Source of the DNA: Brevibacillus sp. JNUCC-41
GTDB taxonomy: Bacteria; Bacillota; Bacilli; Bacillales; DSM-1321
Assembly: GCF_014844095.1 (NCBI RefSeq)
Contig: NZ_CP062163.1
Span: 4,621,501 to 4,685,500 of the forward strand
DNA: 64,000 bases
Reading direction: 5' to 3'
Shown: piece by piece, positions 45,224-55,453 of the stretch
Position numbering within the stretch: the stretch's first letter is position 1
Layout of the letters: each line of letters starts with the position of its first letter
Notes under the pieces: generated by a model
What the model saw: only the letters and a program-made list of their open reading frames with translations
Database searches by the model: none
Told to the model about the DNA's origin: nothing
Program-made: the position numbers and the translations under genes

Positions 45224-46246
45224 TTATTTCATTCCAGTAACTTCTGCAATGATTTCATAAGAACGAAGGCGTGCTTCCTGATCATAAATGGCAGAGTTTA
45301 TAATCATTTCATCCGCCTGTGTTTCATTTAAAAATGCCTGCAACTGCTCTTTAACCTCTTTTGGATTTCCTATAATGGAAGCGTTCAGCTGCTTCATGAC
45401 AATGGCCTTTTCATATTCTGTCCAAAGGCCCTCCATCGTATCAACTGGAGGAGCAAGTTGACCAGGCGTGTTCCGTATCAAATTCAAGAACTGCTGTTGA
45501 TAAGATGTAGCGACCCTTTGCGCTTCTTCCGTAGTATCAGCTGCAAATACATTGATACCAACCATGACATAAGGTTTATCGAGAACATCGGATGGTTGGA
45601 AATTATTGCGGTAACGAGCTAAAGCTGGTTGAGTGTTTTCAGGGGAAAAATGGCTTGCAAATGAAAATGGCAATCCCAGCTGTGCTGATAATGCTGCACT
45701 GAATCCGCTTGAACCAAGCAGCCAAATCGGGATATCCTGTCCTTCGCCAGGGATGGCACGAACACGATTATGTTTAGAGTCCGCATCTAGATAGCTACGG
45801 AGCTGTGCCAATTGTTCAGGAAAATCCTGACCGTTATTACGTACATCACCCCGGAGTGCCATGGCTGTAAATTGGTCGCTTCCCGGAGCGCGTCCCAGTC
45901 CTAAATCTATTCTACCAGGATACATTGCTTCCAATGTTCCAAATTGTTCTGCGATAACCAGCGGTGCATGATTCGGTAGCATTATGCCTCCAGAACCTAC
46001 ACGAATTCTTTCCGTCCTACCTGCAACATAGCCTATAAGCACTGACGTTGCAGAGCTTGCAATCCCAGGCATGCTATGGTGTTCTGCAACCCAGAAACGG
46101 TTGTAATTCCATTGCTCCACATGTTTAGCTAATTCTACTGTATTTTTAAAAGCTCCCGAAACTGTACCACCCTCAACGATTGAAGCCAGATCCAGAACGG
46201 AAAAAGAAATGTCGCTAAGTTTTTTAACTTGTTGATCAGCATTCAT
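45224..46246 (-). CDS. luciferase-like (LLM class) flavin monooxygenase
   Basis: A 340-aa bacterial luciferase-like TIM-barrel flavoprotein. [42 protein letters not shown] and [14 protein letters not shown] are family hallmarks. Members oxidise varied substrates with FMNH2 supplied by a reductase; the substrate here is unknown. It lies 89 nt after a paralogue on the same strand, so the two may be co-transcribed. Confidence 0.88.
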   Translation of the reverse strand: MNADQQVKKLSDISFSVLDLASIVEGGTVSGAFKNTVELAKHVEQWNYNRFWVAEHHSMPGIASSATSVLIGYVAGRTERIRVGSGGIMLPNHAPLVIAEQFGTLEAMYPGRIDLGLGRAPGSDQFTAMALRGDVRNNGQDFPEQLAQLRSYLDADSKHNRVRAIPGEGQDIPIWLLGSSGFSAALSAQLGLPFSFASHFSPENTQPALARYRNNFQPSDVLDKPYVMVGINVFAADTTEEAQRVATSYQQQFLNLIRNTPGQLAPPVDTMEGLWTEYEKAIVMKQLNASIIGNPKEVKEQLQAFLNETQADEMIINSAIYDQEARLRSYEIIAEVTGMK

Positions 46247-46335
46247 ATCTTCATCTTCTTTCTTTCAATTATGATTAATTGGACGCAAAGCCATCATATA
46301 GAAAATGCACACAAAATGCACATAAAATGCTCGGA

Positions 46336-47334
46336 TTAACTGTTAAGAATTTCCCTGGCAATCAAACGAAACGAATTAAGCCGATCCTCCAACTTATGAG
46401 TGATGGTAATCAGCATGATTTCATCAGCTTGATATTTCTCCTGAATCTCCAAAAGCCGATTCTTCACTTGTAAAGGGGTACCAAAAATCAGTTTTTTATC
46501 CAAGGTTTCCATCAATGCTTTTTCTTTTTCAGTCCAAACATGGTTCCTTACCTCTTCAATACTTGGAACCTGCGTTCTTTCCCCTTGACCACTTTGAATT
46601 TTCCATAGAATGTTGCTAAGAGCGATTTCTTTTGCATGTTCCTCGGTTTCTGCGCATATGGCCGAAACCGTAACAATCGTTTTAGGTGCTTTAAGTAACC
46701 CTTTTGTTTGAAAGTCCTCACGGTACTGGTGAAAACTCTGCACGCCATCATTTTCACTCATGAATTCACCAAACGCGTATGCAATGCCATTCTCAGCGGC
46801 AAGTTTTGCACTTTTCCCACTTGTCCCCAATATCCATGGTTCAGGCGGTTCCATTGGGATAGGAGCAGCAGAGAGATTTGAAAAAGGATGTTCTTTTGGA
46901 AATTCATCTCTTAGAAAATACAACAGTTCTTGAACAAGTTCTGGCATTTTGTAAACATTCTGAAGGAAATTATCGGATAATGCCATCGTTGCTTCGGCAG
47001 AGCCACCAGGAGCACGCCCCAGTCCCATATCAATCCGTCCTGGAAAAAGTGTTGCAAGCATATTATAAGTCTCTGCTATCCTATATGGCTTATAATGCGG
47101 AAGCAGCACTGCCCCTGATCCAATCCGGATATTTTTTGTTTGTGCACCAATGTAGCTTATCAAAACCTCTGGAACGGAACAGGCCAATCCCGGCAGATCA
47201 TGATGTTCAGTTAACCAGATTCTGCTATAACCCAGTCTATCCCCTTCTTGTGCTAGTTGTAATGATGCCTGCAATGCTTCTTGTGCTGACTGTCCGGATG
47301 CAATTGGGGATTGATCCAAAATGCTCAGTTTCAT
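46336..47334 (-). CDS. luciferase-like (LLM class) flavin monooxygenase, paralogue
   Basis: A 332-aa paralogue of the preceding entry: YSRIWLTEHHDLPGLACSVP, IRIGSGAVLLPHYKPYRIAET and GRIDMGLGRAPGGS occupy the same positions. It has its own ATG after GAAAGGCGG. Tandem LLM paralogues could act on related substrates or as a heteromer, as LuxAB does; neither can be shown from sequence. Confidence 0.87.
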   Translation of the reverse strand: MKLSILDQSPIASGQSAQEALQASLQLAQEGDRLGYSRIWLTEHHDLPGLACSVPEVLISYIGAQTKNIRIGSGAVLLPHYKPYRIAETYNMLATLFPGRIDMGLGRAPGGSAEATMALSDNFLQNVYKMPELVQELLYFLRDEFPKEHPFSNLSAAPIPMEPPEPWILGTSGKSAKLAAENGIAYAFGEFMSENDGVQSFHQYREDFQTKGLLKAPKTIVTVSAICAETEEHAKEIALSNILWKIQSGQGERTQVPSIEEVRNHVWTEKEKALMETLDKKLIFGTPLQVKNRLLEIQEKYQADEIMLITITHKLEDRLNSFRLIAREILNS

Positions 47335-47598
47335 TTTTTGTTACCGCCTTTCTTGGCTTTCGTAACTTAATGGTAAATCATAATTAGTCGAAAGTCGCTT
47401 GAAACGCTTGCTTTGTTATTTTAGTTTGCAGCCTTTAACGGATATTATGAGGGGCTGAAACTAAATCGGGGAGTAGAAGCGGATGATATATTCTAGCGAG
47501 GTATTTGGTTTAATACATTAATTGCGCAGGTGCTGGCTTAAGGAGTCATTTTTTCACTTATTCTATCGAGGTTTTTTTTGGAAGAAATGCATATAAAG

Positions 47599-47622
47599 AA
47601 AAGCCCTTTTTAAGGGCCTTTT
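47599..47622 (-). terminator. terminator after the helicase gene
   Basis: AAAAGCCCTT and AAGGGCCTTTT form a compact stem five bases after the gene. Confidence 0.75.
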
Positions 47623-47627
47623 CGAAG

Positions 47628-49874
47628 TTATTCACTTTTTTTGAATTGAGATAGTAATTCATCCGCCATTATTTGCGAATCCAAACGAGCCGCTATAAAT
47701 GGGGGCTGGACCCGATTATTGGACTCGACGGGCAAACCTAGCCAGACAACTCTTTTATCAAAGATGATAAAGGAAAAGGAAACAGGTAAACAAATAAAAT
47801 GATCAGCGTTGATATCAGGGTTTCTTTTTGCAGAAATGGTCGTCAATTTCACTGTAGGGTTTCGTTTCATCAAATATTGCTGCCATTCTTCTGACAAACT
47901 GTTCAAATCTGGAACAGCAATAACCATCTCTTGTTTTGTTGATTCAATATCTTCCTGAAAGTCCCCCAATTTACGGGCATGCATCCATTGCAATTTCGGG
48001 TGCTGGTGTTTAACCCATTTTCCAATGTCTTTCTTTGATACAATCTGATCATTTTGAATTTGATGATCGACAAGCTGACGAAGTGTTTTGCTGCGATAAA
48101 CGTGTTTGTTGACAAATGAAGTGTCACATACATGTACGAACTTACCCTTAGTCCTTGTTATGGCCACGTTAATGAGCCTTTCACTTTCTCTCCCTGTCAA
48201 TAACATTCCAGCCCTGTTTTGCGGATAACTATCAACTGTGTCAAAGATCATCATCTCACGTTCACTTCCCTGGAAACGATGTACAGTTGCAGCGATGATA
48301 TCCGCCGTTTTCCGTTCTTTCCCATATAAGTCATCCAATAGTTTTTCCATCAAGTCTGCCTGAGCACGATAAGGGGCAACATAACCAATGGACCTTGATC
48401 CGCCCATATAAGCTTCATGAATCAGTTGAAAAGATAAAAGCAATTGCCATACATTCATTCTCGAATGGGATGTCCGTTCAGTAATGCAATATTCCCCTGC
48501 TAAGCTAGTATCGAGAAGTGCTGTTGCCTTATTGGCAAACGGTTCCGACAGCATTATGCCTTCCCTGCTAGTCGAAACACTTTTATGATCGCCAACAAAA
48601 TTGTTATATACGACACGATTAGTGAATGCTGAAATATCCGGATGCATGCGGCGCTGTTCCTTTAATAGGAATAAATGAGGATGGAGTTCTCCTTCTTCAA
48701 CAGACTGGGCAACACCGGACCGATGAAATATGTCTTCCTTCAGCCAAAGTTTCACGAGGGAATCGCGAGCCGAAGCTATGGGTGGCAATTGTTTGAAATC
48801 ACCACAAACGATAATATGCTTGGCTAACGCTGCAGCAAAAGCTACCTGAGGTACGTAAGCCATACTCGCTTCGTCCAAAATAACCAGGTCATACTCTTTT
48901 TGATAAACCGTTTCATCATTTGCGGCTTTAGCTAAGGTCGTTCCGATGACTTTTGCTTCTTTTACGAATTGAACCTCTTTTTGGCGGATTTTCTCCAAGA
49001 CTTTGGCCAGCTTTTTCTCTATCTCAATTAATTGATCTGTATCCCTTTTACTGAATGACCCTGCCAAGTCATACTTTAATAGACGTTTTTCTTCGCCAAG
49101 CTCTTCTTTTTCTTTAACTAATGTCGGTTCATGTTTCCCTAATAATTGCCCTGTAACAATATCTTCATGGTTGGCTAGTGATTCACCGGTTTGAGATCCA
49201 TAGCGAAGCACATCGCCTTCTTTGAAACGATCTTTCTTTTTAATGAATGATGAAATTTCAGCCATCATAACATCGACAGCCTGGTTGCTATGGGACAAAA
49301 CCAGAATTTTTTTATCTTGTAAATAATGATTGGCTACTGTACGAGCCAAGGTATAGGTTTTTCCTGTACCAGGGGGTCCCCAAACAAAAGTGACAGGATT
49401 GAACTTCGAGCGCGCATATAATTCTTTCACACTACTTTGTTTTTCATTTAATGGATGTTTTTGCGGCATGGACGGATCCATCAGGCGCTTGATCCGAAGC
49501 CTTTTCCTTTTGCTTCTCTTGATTTCATCCAAGCGCATAATCAATTGTTCCAGCAATTCCCAGGGATCATGGTATAAAAAGGCTTCACCTATCATATCGC
49601 CTAAAGAACGATCAAAAACAACGATTATACTTTTCCCCTCTGATGAAAGGATTCTTCCATCCTGTTTAATCCCTCCCCATTCCAGTCGAACGAGGGAACC
49701 GACAGGGATTTTTATTGATGAACCTGTTTCAAAATAATAATTGAAAGAACCGTCACTTGTAAGCAGATGGCCGTTTGAAACCAGGTATTTTGTGCTGCCA
49801 TACTTTTTCAAATGCAGGATCTCAAGTTGTAGTGCCTGCTGCCATTCTTTTATATAATTAACTGTCGAATTCAT
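47628..49874 (-). CDS. SF1 helicase, Upf1/IGHMBP2-like
   Basis: A 748-aa superfamily 1B-type helicase/ATPase. Motifs in order: GPPGTGKTYTLART (I), VLSHSNQAVDVM (Ia), VILDEASM (II), VCGDFKQLPPI (III), GYVAPYRAQADLM (IV), TVHRFQGSEREMMIF (V), INVAITRTKGKFV (VI). An insert between Ia and II is charged and coiled-coil-like. A C-terminal PLD-like segment (about 630-740) resembles a degenerate nuclease but lacks HKD. The substrate (DNA or RNA) is unknown. It stands alone. Confidence 0.88.
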   Translation of the reverse strand: MNSTVNYIKEWQQALQLEILHLKKYGSTKYLVSNGHLLTSDGSFNYYFETGSSIKIPVGSLVRLEWGGIKQDGRILSSEGKSIIVVFDRSLGDMIGEAFLYHDPWELLEQLIMRLDEIKRSKRKRLRIKRLMDPSMPQKHPLNEKQSSVKELYARSKFNPVTFVWGPPGTGKTYTLARTVANHYLQDKKILVLSHSNQAVDVMMAEISSFIKKKDRFKEGDVLRYGSQTGESLANHEDIVTGQLLGKHEPTLVKEKEELGEEKRLLKYDLAGSFSKRDTDQLIEIEKKLAKVLEKIRQKEVQFVKEAKVIGTTLAKAANDETVYQKEYDLVILDEASMAYVPQVAFAAALAKHIIVCGDFKQLPPIASARDSLVKLWLKEDIFHRSGVAQSVEEGELHPHLFLLKEQRRMHPDISAFTNRVVYNNFVGDHKSVSTSREGIMLSEPFANKATALLDTSLAGEYCITERTSHSRMNVWQLLLSFQLIHEAYMGGSRSIGYVAPYRAQADLMEKLLDDLYGKERKTADIIAATVHRFQGSEREMMIFDTVDSYPQNRAGMLLTGRESERLINVAITRTKGKFVHVCDTSFVNKHVYRSKTLRQLVDHQIQNDQIVSKKDIGKWVKHQHPKLQWMHARKLGDFQEDIESTKQEMVIAVPDLNSLSEEWQQYLMKRNPTVKLTTISAKRNPDINADHFICLPVSFSFIIFDKRVVWLGLPVESNNRVQPPFIAARLDSQIMADELLSQFKKSE

Positions 49875-50005
49875 TTTTCACTTTCCTCACAAAATATGCC
49901 ATTGAAGTACAAAGAAACTGGCCCATTGGCTAGGCTCCGATGTTTAAAATAACGCTGTCACCATGACTTTTTTCGCGAATAACCTGTTTCTTCAGCATAT
50001 AAAAT

Positions 50006-50031
50006 AAGGCCCAATCTATTGATTGGGCCTT
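50006..50031 (-). terminator. terminator after pepF
   Basis: AAGGCCCAATC and GATTGGGCCTT form a perfect 11-bp stem followed by ATTTTAT on the minus strand. Confidence 0.85.
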
Positions 50032-50106
50032 TCCTACGCCAATGTTTTAACTATACCATTTTTTATAACATCACACCATGGGCTCTTTTGGAAGAAATGG
50101 TTTAGA

Positions 50107-51903
50107 TTAACCTTCGGACAAATCAGTGAATTGATCGACCAGATCGCTGAAAATCTTCATTGCATTTTCGATAGGATCAGGTTTAGTTAAATCTACGCCT
50201 GTTTTCTTTAGCAGCTCCAATGGGAAATCGGAACTCCCGCTTTTTAAGAATGTCAAATAGCTTTCAAGTGTTTTTTTGTCCCCAGAAAGGATCTTATCGG
50301 CGATAGTAATGGCCGAAACGTAACCAGTAGCATATTTGTAGACATAAAACGGACGATAAAAGTGTGGGATGCGTGACCAGCCATACTTCACTTCTTCATC
50401 GAAAATTATTTCATCTCCATTATAAGCACGAAATATCGATTCATAGGCTGTATTAAAAACCTCGGCATTTAGAGGTTCATCATTTTCAGCTTTTTCATGT
50501 ACGATCTTTTCGAACTCCGCAAACATCACCTGTGTGAAGAATGTACCTTTAAAACTATCTATGAAATGGTTAAGTAAGTGTTTTTTCTTCTGTACATCTT
50601 TTGTAGTCTTAATTAAATGGCGAATCAAAAGGATTTCATTCACAGTGGAAGCAACTTCCGCGACAAAAATGGAATACCCAGCACTTATTTGCGGTTGGTA
50701 TTTTGAGCTATAGTATGAATGCATACCATGTCCAGATTCATGAGCAAGTGTAAATACACTATCTAAGTCATCACGGTGATTTAATAAGATGAAAGGGTGA
50801 ACGCCATAAAGTCCTAAATTGTAAGCACCTGAACGTTTTCCAGGTGTTTCCCTGACGTCGATATATCTTTTTTCCTTAAAGGTTTTCAGGATTGTGATAT
50901 ACTCTTCGCCAAGAGGTTTCAGGGCCTCCACCATCAAAGAAAAACCATCATCGTAGGAAATCTCCTCTTTAGCGCCTTCGACTAATGGTACACTTAAATC
51001 ATAGGCACGCAATTCTTCTACACCCAACAATTTTTTTCTTAAATGAATGTATTTATGCATGGGTCCGATATTTTGCTTAGTAGACATAATCAAATTATCA
51101 TAAACTTCTTTTGGAACTTGATCTCCAAATAATGATTTTTCCAAGGCAGATGGATAATTTCTTAGTTTTGACAGATTCACATTATTCTTGATTGCTGTGG
51201 AAAGTGTGGAAGCGATTGTATTCTTCAATTGTACATATGGCTGATAATAGGCGAAATAGGCCTCTTTTCTTATATCGCGATCATCGTCTTCAATCAATTT
51301 GGAATACATTCCACGCGTCAGCTCTACCCTCTCGCCGTCTACATTCGTAACTTCACCAAATTTAATATCAGCATTGTTTATCATCCCGAACGTTTTTTGA
51401 GGTGCTGAAAAGGCTTCGCCTATTTGGGAAAGCACCTCTTCTTGTTCTTTCGTTAACACATGGGCTTTATAGCGGAAGGAATCCAGTAGATCCTCCTCAA
51501 AATATTTCAAACCCTCGATTTCATTTATGTACCCTTTTAATGTGCGTTCTTCCAGGCTCAAAAGAAAAGGCATGAAAAATGCAGATGCATTGCTTATTTT
51601 CTGCCCTAACTTACCAGCCCGATCCAGTAATGCTTGTGATGAGGTTACCCGTGTATCCAAATCCGCTTGAAGCATGGCAAAAACATATAGCTTGTTATAA
51701 ATGTACCCAAGTTCCTCACTTAATCGTAAATACTCGAACAAATCTTGAGCTGACTGAATATGTCCATCGTAAGTTTTTAATTTCTCTGTCATCTTCAGGA
51801 CTTCTTGATAATCTTTTTCCCAATTAGACTCATCATCGTAAATATCTTTTAAATTCCATGTTTCTTCCACTTTTATTTCGTCACGTGATTTAAAAGTTTT
51901 CAT
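50107..51903 (-). CDS. pepF: oligoendopeptidase F
   Basis: A 598-aa M3-family zinc oligopeptidase. LAHESGHGMHSYYS carries HExxH and the downstream ISAGYSIFVAEVASTVNE region the third zinc ligand. It should degrade cytoplasmic peptides of about 7-17 residues. The ATG at 51903 follows AAAGGAAG by 10 nt and matches the family start; a second ATG seven codons upstream is less likely. Confidence 0.95.
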   Translation of the reverse strand: MKTFKSRDEIKVEETWNLKDIYDDESNWEKDYQEVLKMTEKLKTYDGHIQSAQDLFEYLRLSEELGYIYNKLYVFAMLQADLDTRVTSSQALLDRAGKLGQKISNASAFFMPFLLSLEERTLKGYINEIEGLKYFEEDLLDSFRYKAHVLTKEQEEVLSQIGEAFSAPQKTFGMINNADIKFGEVTNVDGERVELTRGMYSKLIEDDDRDIRKEAYFAYYQPYVQLKNTIASTLSTAIKNNVNLSKLRNYPSALEKSLFGDQVPKEVYDNLIMSTKQNIGPMHKYIHLRKKLLGVEELRAYDLSVPLVEGAKEEISYDDGFSLMVEALKPLGEEYITILKTFKEKRYIDVRETPGKRSGAYNLGLYGVHPFILLNHRDDLDSVFTLAHESGHGMHSYYSSKYQPQISAGYSIFVAEVASTVNEILLIRHLIKTTKDVQKKKHLLNHFIDSFKGTFFTQVMFAEFEKIVHEKAENDEPLNAEVFNTAYESIFRAYNGDEIIFDEEVKYGWSRIPHFYRPFYVYKYATGYVSAITIADKILSGDKKTLESYLTFLKSGSSDFPLELLKKTGVDLTKPDPIENAMKIFSDLVDQFTDLSEG

Positions 51904-51977
51904 ATTGTCTGCACTTCCTTTCATGCTTATAGGCTTACCCTTTATTATAATCGACTTTCAGAAAAATCTGCATAGAA

Positions 51978-52008
51978 AAACCAGTATGCTAAAAATACAT
52001 ACTGGTTT
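51978..52008 (-). terminator. terminator after azoR
   Basis: AAACCAGTATG and CATACTGGTTT form a perfect 11-bp stem followed by TTTCTATG on the minus strand. Confidence 0.85.
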
Positions 52009-52020
52009 CCCCTTTTATAA

Positions 52021-52647
52021 TTAGAATTTTGCTGCAGTTTCAGCCACTTTCGCCAATCCTTCTGCAACGATATCCTGTGAGCGATCTGGGTATTGATTAT
52101 GTCCCTCAATTACGACTGTTTCTGGGTTTGTTATACCCCATAAGTTCAAATTCATCGTTACGTATTTCTCTGCCATTTCGCCAGCATCCATTCCAGGCAA
52201 TGCATAATCGGATCCGCGTGCATTAAGTAATGCCACTTTTTTACCTCCAACTAAGCCGACTGGGCCTTCAGCTGTATATTTGAATGTTGTTCCCGCTTGA
52301 GCAAGATAAGAAATATAAGTTACCAATGGTGCTGGAACCGTTGCATTCCATAGTGGGAAGGCAAATACTACTTTATCGGCAGCAAGGAATTGATTCAAGT
52401 ATTGTTGCACGATATCGGCAATTTTCACTTCTTCTTCAGTCAATTCCATACCTTGGCTGCGTTTATATAGAGCAGTTATTGCTGTATTTCCGTAGTAAGG
52501 TAAGTTCAGGTTAAATAAATCCAATTCAGTTATTTCATCGTTACTATTTGCTTCCTTATATGTGTTCAGAAACGTTTCATACATTTTGACACTAATAGCT
52601 TGATCCGCTGGGCGGTCATTTGATTTAACAAATAATACTTTAGACAT
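52021..52647 (-). CDS. azoR: FMN-dependent NADH:quinone/azo reductase
   Basis: A 208-aa flavodoxin-fold reductase of the AzoR type, which reduces quinones and azo dyes in two-electron steps. VVFAFPLWNATVPAPLVTYIS and ARGSDY are the FMN-binding loops and FVKSNDRPADQAIS the phosphate loop. Bacillus homologues respond to quinone and thiol stress under MarR/DUF24 regulators, but no regulator is adjacent here. Confidence 0.93.
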   Translation of the reverse strand: MSKVLFVKSNDRPADQAISVKMYETFLNTYKEANSNDEITELDLFNLNLPYYGNTAITALYKRSQGMELTEEEVKIADIVQQYLNQFLAADKVVFAFPLWNATVPAPLVTYISYLAQAGTTFKYTAEGPVGLVGGKKVALLNARGSDYALPGMDAGEMAEKYVTMNLNLWGITNPETVVIEGHNQYPDRSQDIVAEGLAKVAETAAKF

Positions 52648-52857
52648 TTTTGTTCCCCCAATTGTTAATTTTGTATGTTATTAAAAAAATAGCATTTAAT
52701 CCATATATCTCGAATTAACTGCAATTGCTACTTTCACATTATAAAACCGAAAATCCAATAAGGCAAGAAATTTGTTTTTTATTTTCAAATGTCCATTTTC
52801 ATGAATTTTCACGGATTGACTTTTTATCCCCAATGCCTTCCAAGTAAGATACGAAAA

Positions 52858-52882
52858 AACCGAGAGCAATTTGCTCTCGGTT
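52858..52882 (-). terminator. terminator after the YqcI/YcgG gene
   Basis: AACCGAGAGCAA and TTGCTCTCGGTT form a perfect 12-bp stem overlapping the stop codon, followed by TTTTTTCG on the minus strand. Confidence 0.85.
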
Positions 52883-53615
52883 AAGTTAACTCTTTATGAT
52901 GGAAGGGGCACTTACCTTTTATCGGTTCTATATCATCCCCTATGAAAAATTGTTTCCATTCATTATGATTTACATCTCCAAAGTGACTGATATCAGGATG
53001 TTTAGGAAGGTTATCCCATTTCTCCACTCGTTCCCGAACCTTTTCACGCGACATGATTCCGCCTTTTTCCGTTCCTTCCAGGCCTTCAAAGATCATCCTG
53101 GGTTGGAATCCAAGTACAAGACTATTTCCTAAATCTCGGGTTTTGCGCTGTTTATAAGCAGGTGCATTACCAAAGACGAAGATTGGTTCCCCTGCAAAAT
53201 GATAGTCCCATAAATAATGCTCGGGATCTTTCGGCGTTTCGATTGGCCAAGGTTTTTCATCTGCTTTATGCAGGTATTGCAGGATATCCCAAAACCTTTT
53301 ACGGTAAAATTCTATATCACCCTCTATCGATTCAGGCTCCATAAAGACAAAAAGACCATGCCTGATATATGGTGGTTCCTGAAATAAATCAAGAAAGCTT
53401 TCCACTGCTTTTGGGAGATTGGACCAATCTTCTTGGGTGATATAAGCATAACGAAGTTCCCCTTTATTTTCAGCTTTCATACCAAAATAACAAGGAAAGG
53501 TTTTATCGGTCACTGTATTATGGAATGTTTGATATTCTTTAATTAACCATTGCGGCACCCGATCGGGATTTGTCATATCTTCTTTTGTTAACAAACTTGA
53601 ATTAGCAGTCAGCAT
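52881..53615 (-). CDS. YqcI/YcgG-family heme-type protein
   Basis: A 244-aa protein of the YqcI/YcgG family, recognised by TFPCYFGMKAENKGELRYAY, DPEHYLWDYHFAGEPIFVFGNAP and PRMIFEGLEGT. Family member GntA is a heme-dependent N-hydroxylase in guanitoxin synthesis; others are uncharacterised. Here no biosynthetic neighbours support a toxin, so the substrate is open. The FPC segment and a later GKCPFHH end hold the conserved Cys and His residues. It is monocistronic. Confidence 0.85.
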   Translation of the reverse strand: MLTANSSLLTKEDMTNPDRVPQWLIKEYQTFHNTVTDKTFPCYFGMKAENKGELRYAYITQEDWSNLPKAVESFLDLFQEPPYIRHGLFVFMEPESIEGDIEFYRKRFWDILQYLHKADEKPWPIETPKDPEHYLWDYHFAGEPIFVFGNAPAYKQRKTRDLGNSLVLGFQPRMIFEGLEGTEKGGIMSREKVRERVEKWDNLPKHPDISHFGDVNHNEWKQFFIGDDIEPIKGKCPFHHKELT

Positions 53616-53843
53616 TATTTTTCTCCTTACATCATTTTATTATATGTTACCCGCTTTGAATAAACTAAAACTTCTTCTGACTGGAATAAACTCAATCAAT
53701 CGTATCCTATATAATTACTTCATTAGTTAAGAGATTATGACTGCATCCCAATTCATCGGAATTCAATTAAAAACTTTCGATCTGCCTATTAATCATTTTC
53801 TTTACATTGGGATAACCTAAGAAAAAAATAGGAGTGATGCAAA

Positions 53844-54098
53844 TTGGCAAGGAGAAGGAAAATTCTAGTTTCTGAAGCACGAAAAGGACTCGATGATCTA
53901 AAAGCCAAAGTTGCTGGTACAAAGAATCCCGAAGAAGCAAAGTTTGAAGTAGCAAAAGAAATGGGCGTACCGCTGAAAAAGGATTATAACGGAGAACTGA
54001 CCTCCAAGCAGAATGGAAAAATAGGCGGAAAGTTAGGCGGAGGCATGGTCAAGGAACTTATAAAGATGGCACAGGAAAACTTAGGAAAAAAACATTAA
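53844..54098 (+). CDS. alpha/beta-type small acid-soluble spore protein
   Basis: An 84-aa DNA-binding SASP of the forespore. EEAKFEVAKEMGV contains the germination protease region and first helix, and KIGGKLGGGMVKELIKMAQ the second conserved box. It is longer at the N-terminus (ARRRKILVSEARKGLDDLK) than classical SspA/B and has KKDY where LGADT-type residues are usual, so it belongs to a minor or divergent SASP class. The TTG start follows AGGAG by 9 nt. Forespore sigma-G control is expected from family knowledge; I did not find a clear promoter. Confidence 0.85.
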   Translation: MARRRKILVSEARKGLDDLKAKVAGTKNPEEAKFEVAKEMGVPLKKDYNGELTSKQNGKIGGKLGGGMVKELIKMAQENLGKKH

Positions 54099-54209
54099 AA
54101 GAGCCGATCTCGGTTGGGGTTGCTCATTCAAAAGATCATATATTAAACGAACTGAATGAACGAAAAATTTCGGGACTTAATACATGGCAATCATTACTCA
54201 ACGCAAAAG

Positions 54210-54237
54210 AGCCAACCTTTATAGGCTGGCTTTTTTT
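54210..54237. terminator. bidirectional terminator
   Basis: AGCCAACCT pairs with AGGCTGGCT (one mismatch), with seven T on the plus side, between convergent genes. Confidence 0.75.
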
Positions 54238-54241
54238 AGTA

Positions 54242-55453
54242 TTAATTAATTCTCACGGGTGAAACTCTTGAAGCTATTGACATAATTAATTCCTCCGACA
54301 TCGGGTAATTAGTGGCAGCTGGATCCGTCATTACTGCTTTAAGAATTCTTCCCATATCTGAATGGTCAATTCCATAGGCGCCGAAGTCGGAAGGCAGCCC
54401 AAGATCAGATAGGAAAACACGGAGCTTTTCTACCACTTTCGCTAAGATCCCTTTTGAATCTTCATCATGTATTTTCACATTAAAAGCTTCGGCCATAAAA
54501 TGGGCCTTTGGAAGATATAAATCCGGATTTGTTTCCATGACGACCGGTAATAATACGGCATTAGCCAAACCATGCGGAATACGGAATAACGCCCCATATG
54601 CGTGGGCAAAGTTATGAACTGGAATCGCATTCAGTGCACTGCAAAATGCAGTGATTCCCATCATGCTTCCATGAAGCATCTCCATTCTGGCCTCAATATT
54701 CGTTCCGTCCTTTACGGCCCTCGGTAAGTTTCTTTCAATAACTCGAATGGCCTGATAAGCATACGCATCGGTTATTGTTGTCGCTGCAGGTGAAACGATC
54801 GCTTCAATTGCATATGTCAATGCATCTGCACCAGTAAACGCCGTAATGTCAGATGGCAGCCCGACTGTTAATTCGGGATCTAGAATGGCAACATCCGAAC
54901 TTAAAAAAACATTGTATATATTCATTTTGACTTTTTTACGTTCATTATATATGACTGCGATCGGGGATACTTCAGAACCGGTCCCTGCTGTTGTGGCTAC
55001 GGAAATATGCGGGATATTCATGGATTGCGCTTTTGGAAAACCCTCATACAGATAACCGCTTGGTATCGAATCATTTATATCCGTAATTCCTTTATATAAT
55101 CCGAATTTCAATGCCTTTGCTGTATCGATGACACTCCCTCCACCAATGGCAAGTATGGCATCGGCATTCACTTCGCGTGCATATTTCAATGCTTCGTTTA
55201 CACATTCACTAGCTGCGTCTTGTGTAACATCCAGAAACTGTCCAACTATTTCAGCTTTGGCACCTAATTTCTGTTGCTCAAAAGTTTCGGCAACTTTTTT
55301 AACTACACCTGCATTTTCCAAGCCGGCATCACTCACGAGAAGAATCCTTTTGGCCCCGAAACCATTGAATAGGGCCGGAATGAGTGAACGAGTGTTAGTG
55401 CCACTGTAAACTGAAGACCTTAACCAAAAATTCGAATGAGCGTTTACCTTCAT
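54242..55453 (-). CDS. iron-containing alcohol dehydrogenase
   Basis: A 403-aa group III metal-dependent alcohol dehydrogenase. GGGSVIDTAKAL binds NAD(P), TTAGTGSEVSPIAVI is the second dinucleotide/active-site strand, and the metal site is in HNFAHAYGALFRIPHGLANA. It oxidises or reduces small alcohols/aldehydes; the substrate is unknown. It lies downstream of the R2lox gene on the same strand with a gap of 126 bp. Confidence 0.92.
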   Translation of the reverse strand: MKVNAHSNFWLRSSVYSGTNTRSLIPALFNGFGAKRILLVSDAGLENAGVVKKVAETFEQQKLGAKAEIVGQFLDVTQDAASECVNEALKYAREVNADAILAIGGGSVIDTAKALKFGLYKGITDINDSIPSGYLYEGFPKAQSMNIPHISVATTAGTGSEVSPIAVIYNERKKVKMNIYNVFLSSDVAILDPELTVGLPSDITAFTGADALTYAIEAIVSPAATTITDAYAYQAIRVIERNLPRAVKDGTNIEARMEMLHGSMMGITAFCSALNAIPVHNFAHAYGALFRIPHGLANAVLLPVVMETNPDLYLPKAHFMAEAFNVKIHDEDSKGILAKVVEKLRVFLSDLGLPSDFGAYGIDHSDMGRILKAVMTDPAATNYPMSEELIMSIASRVSPVRIN

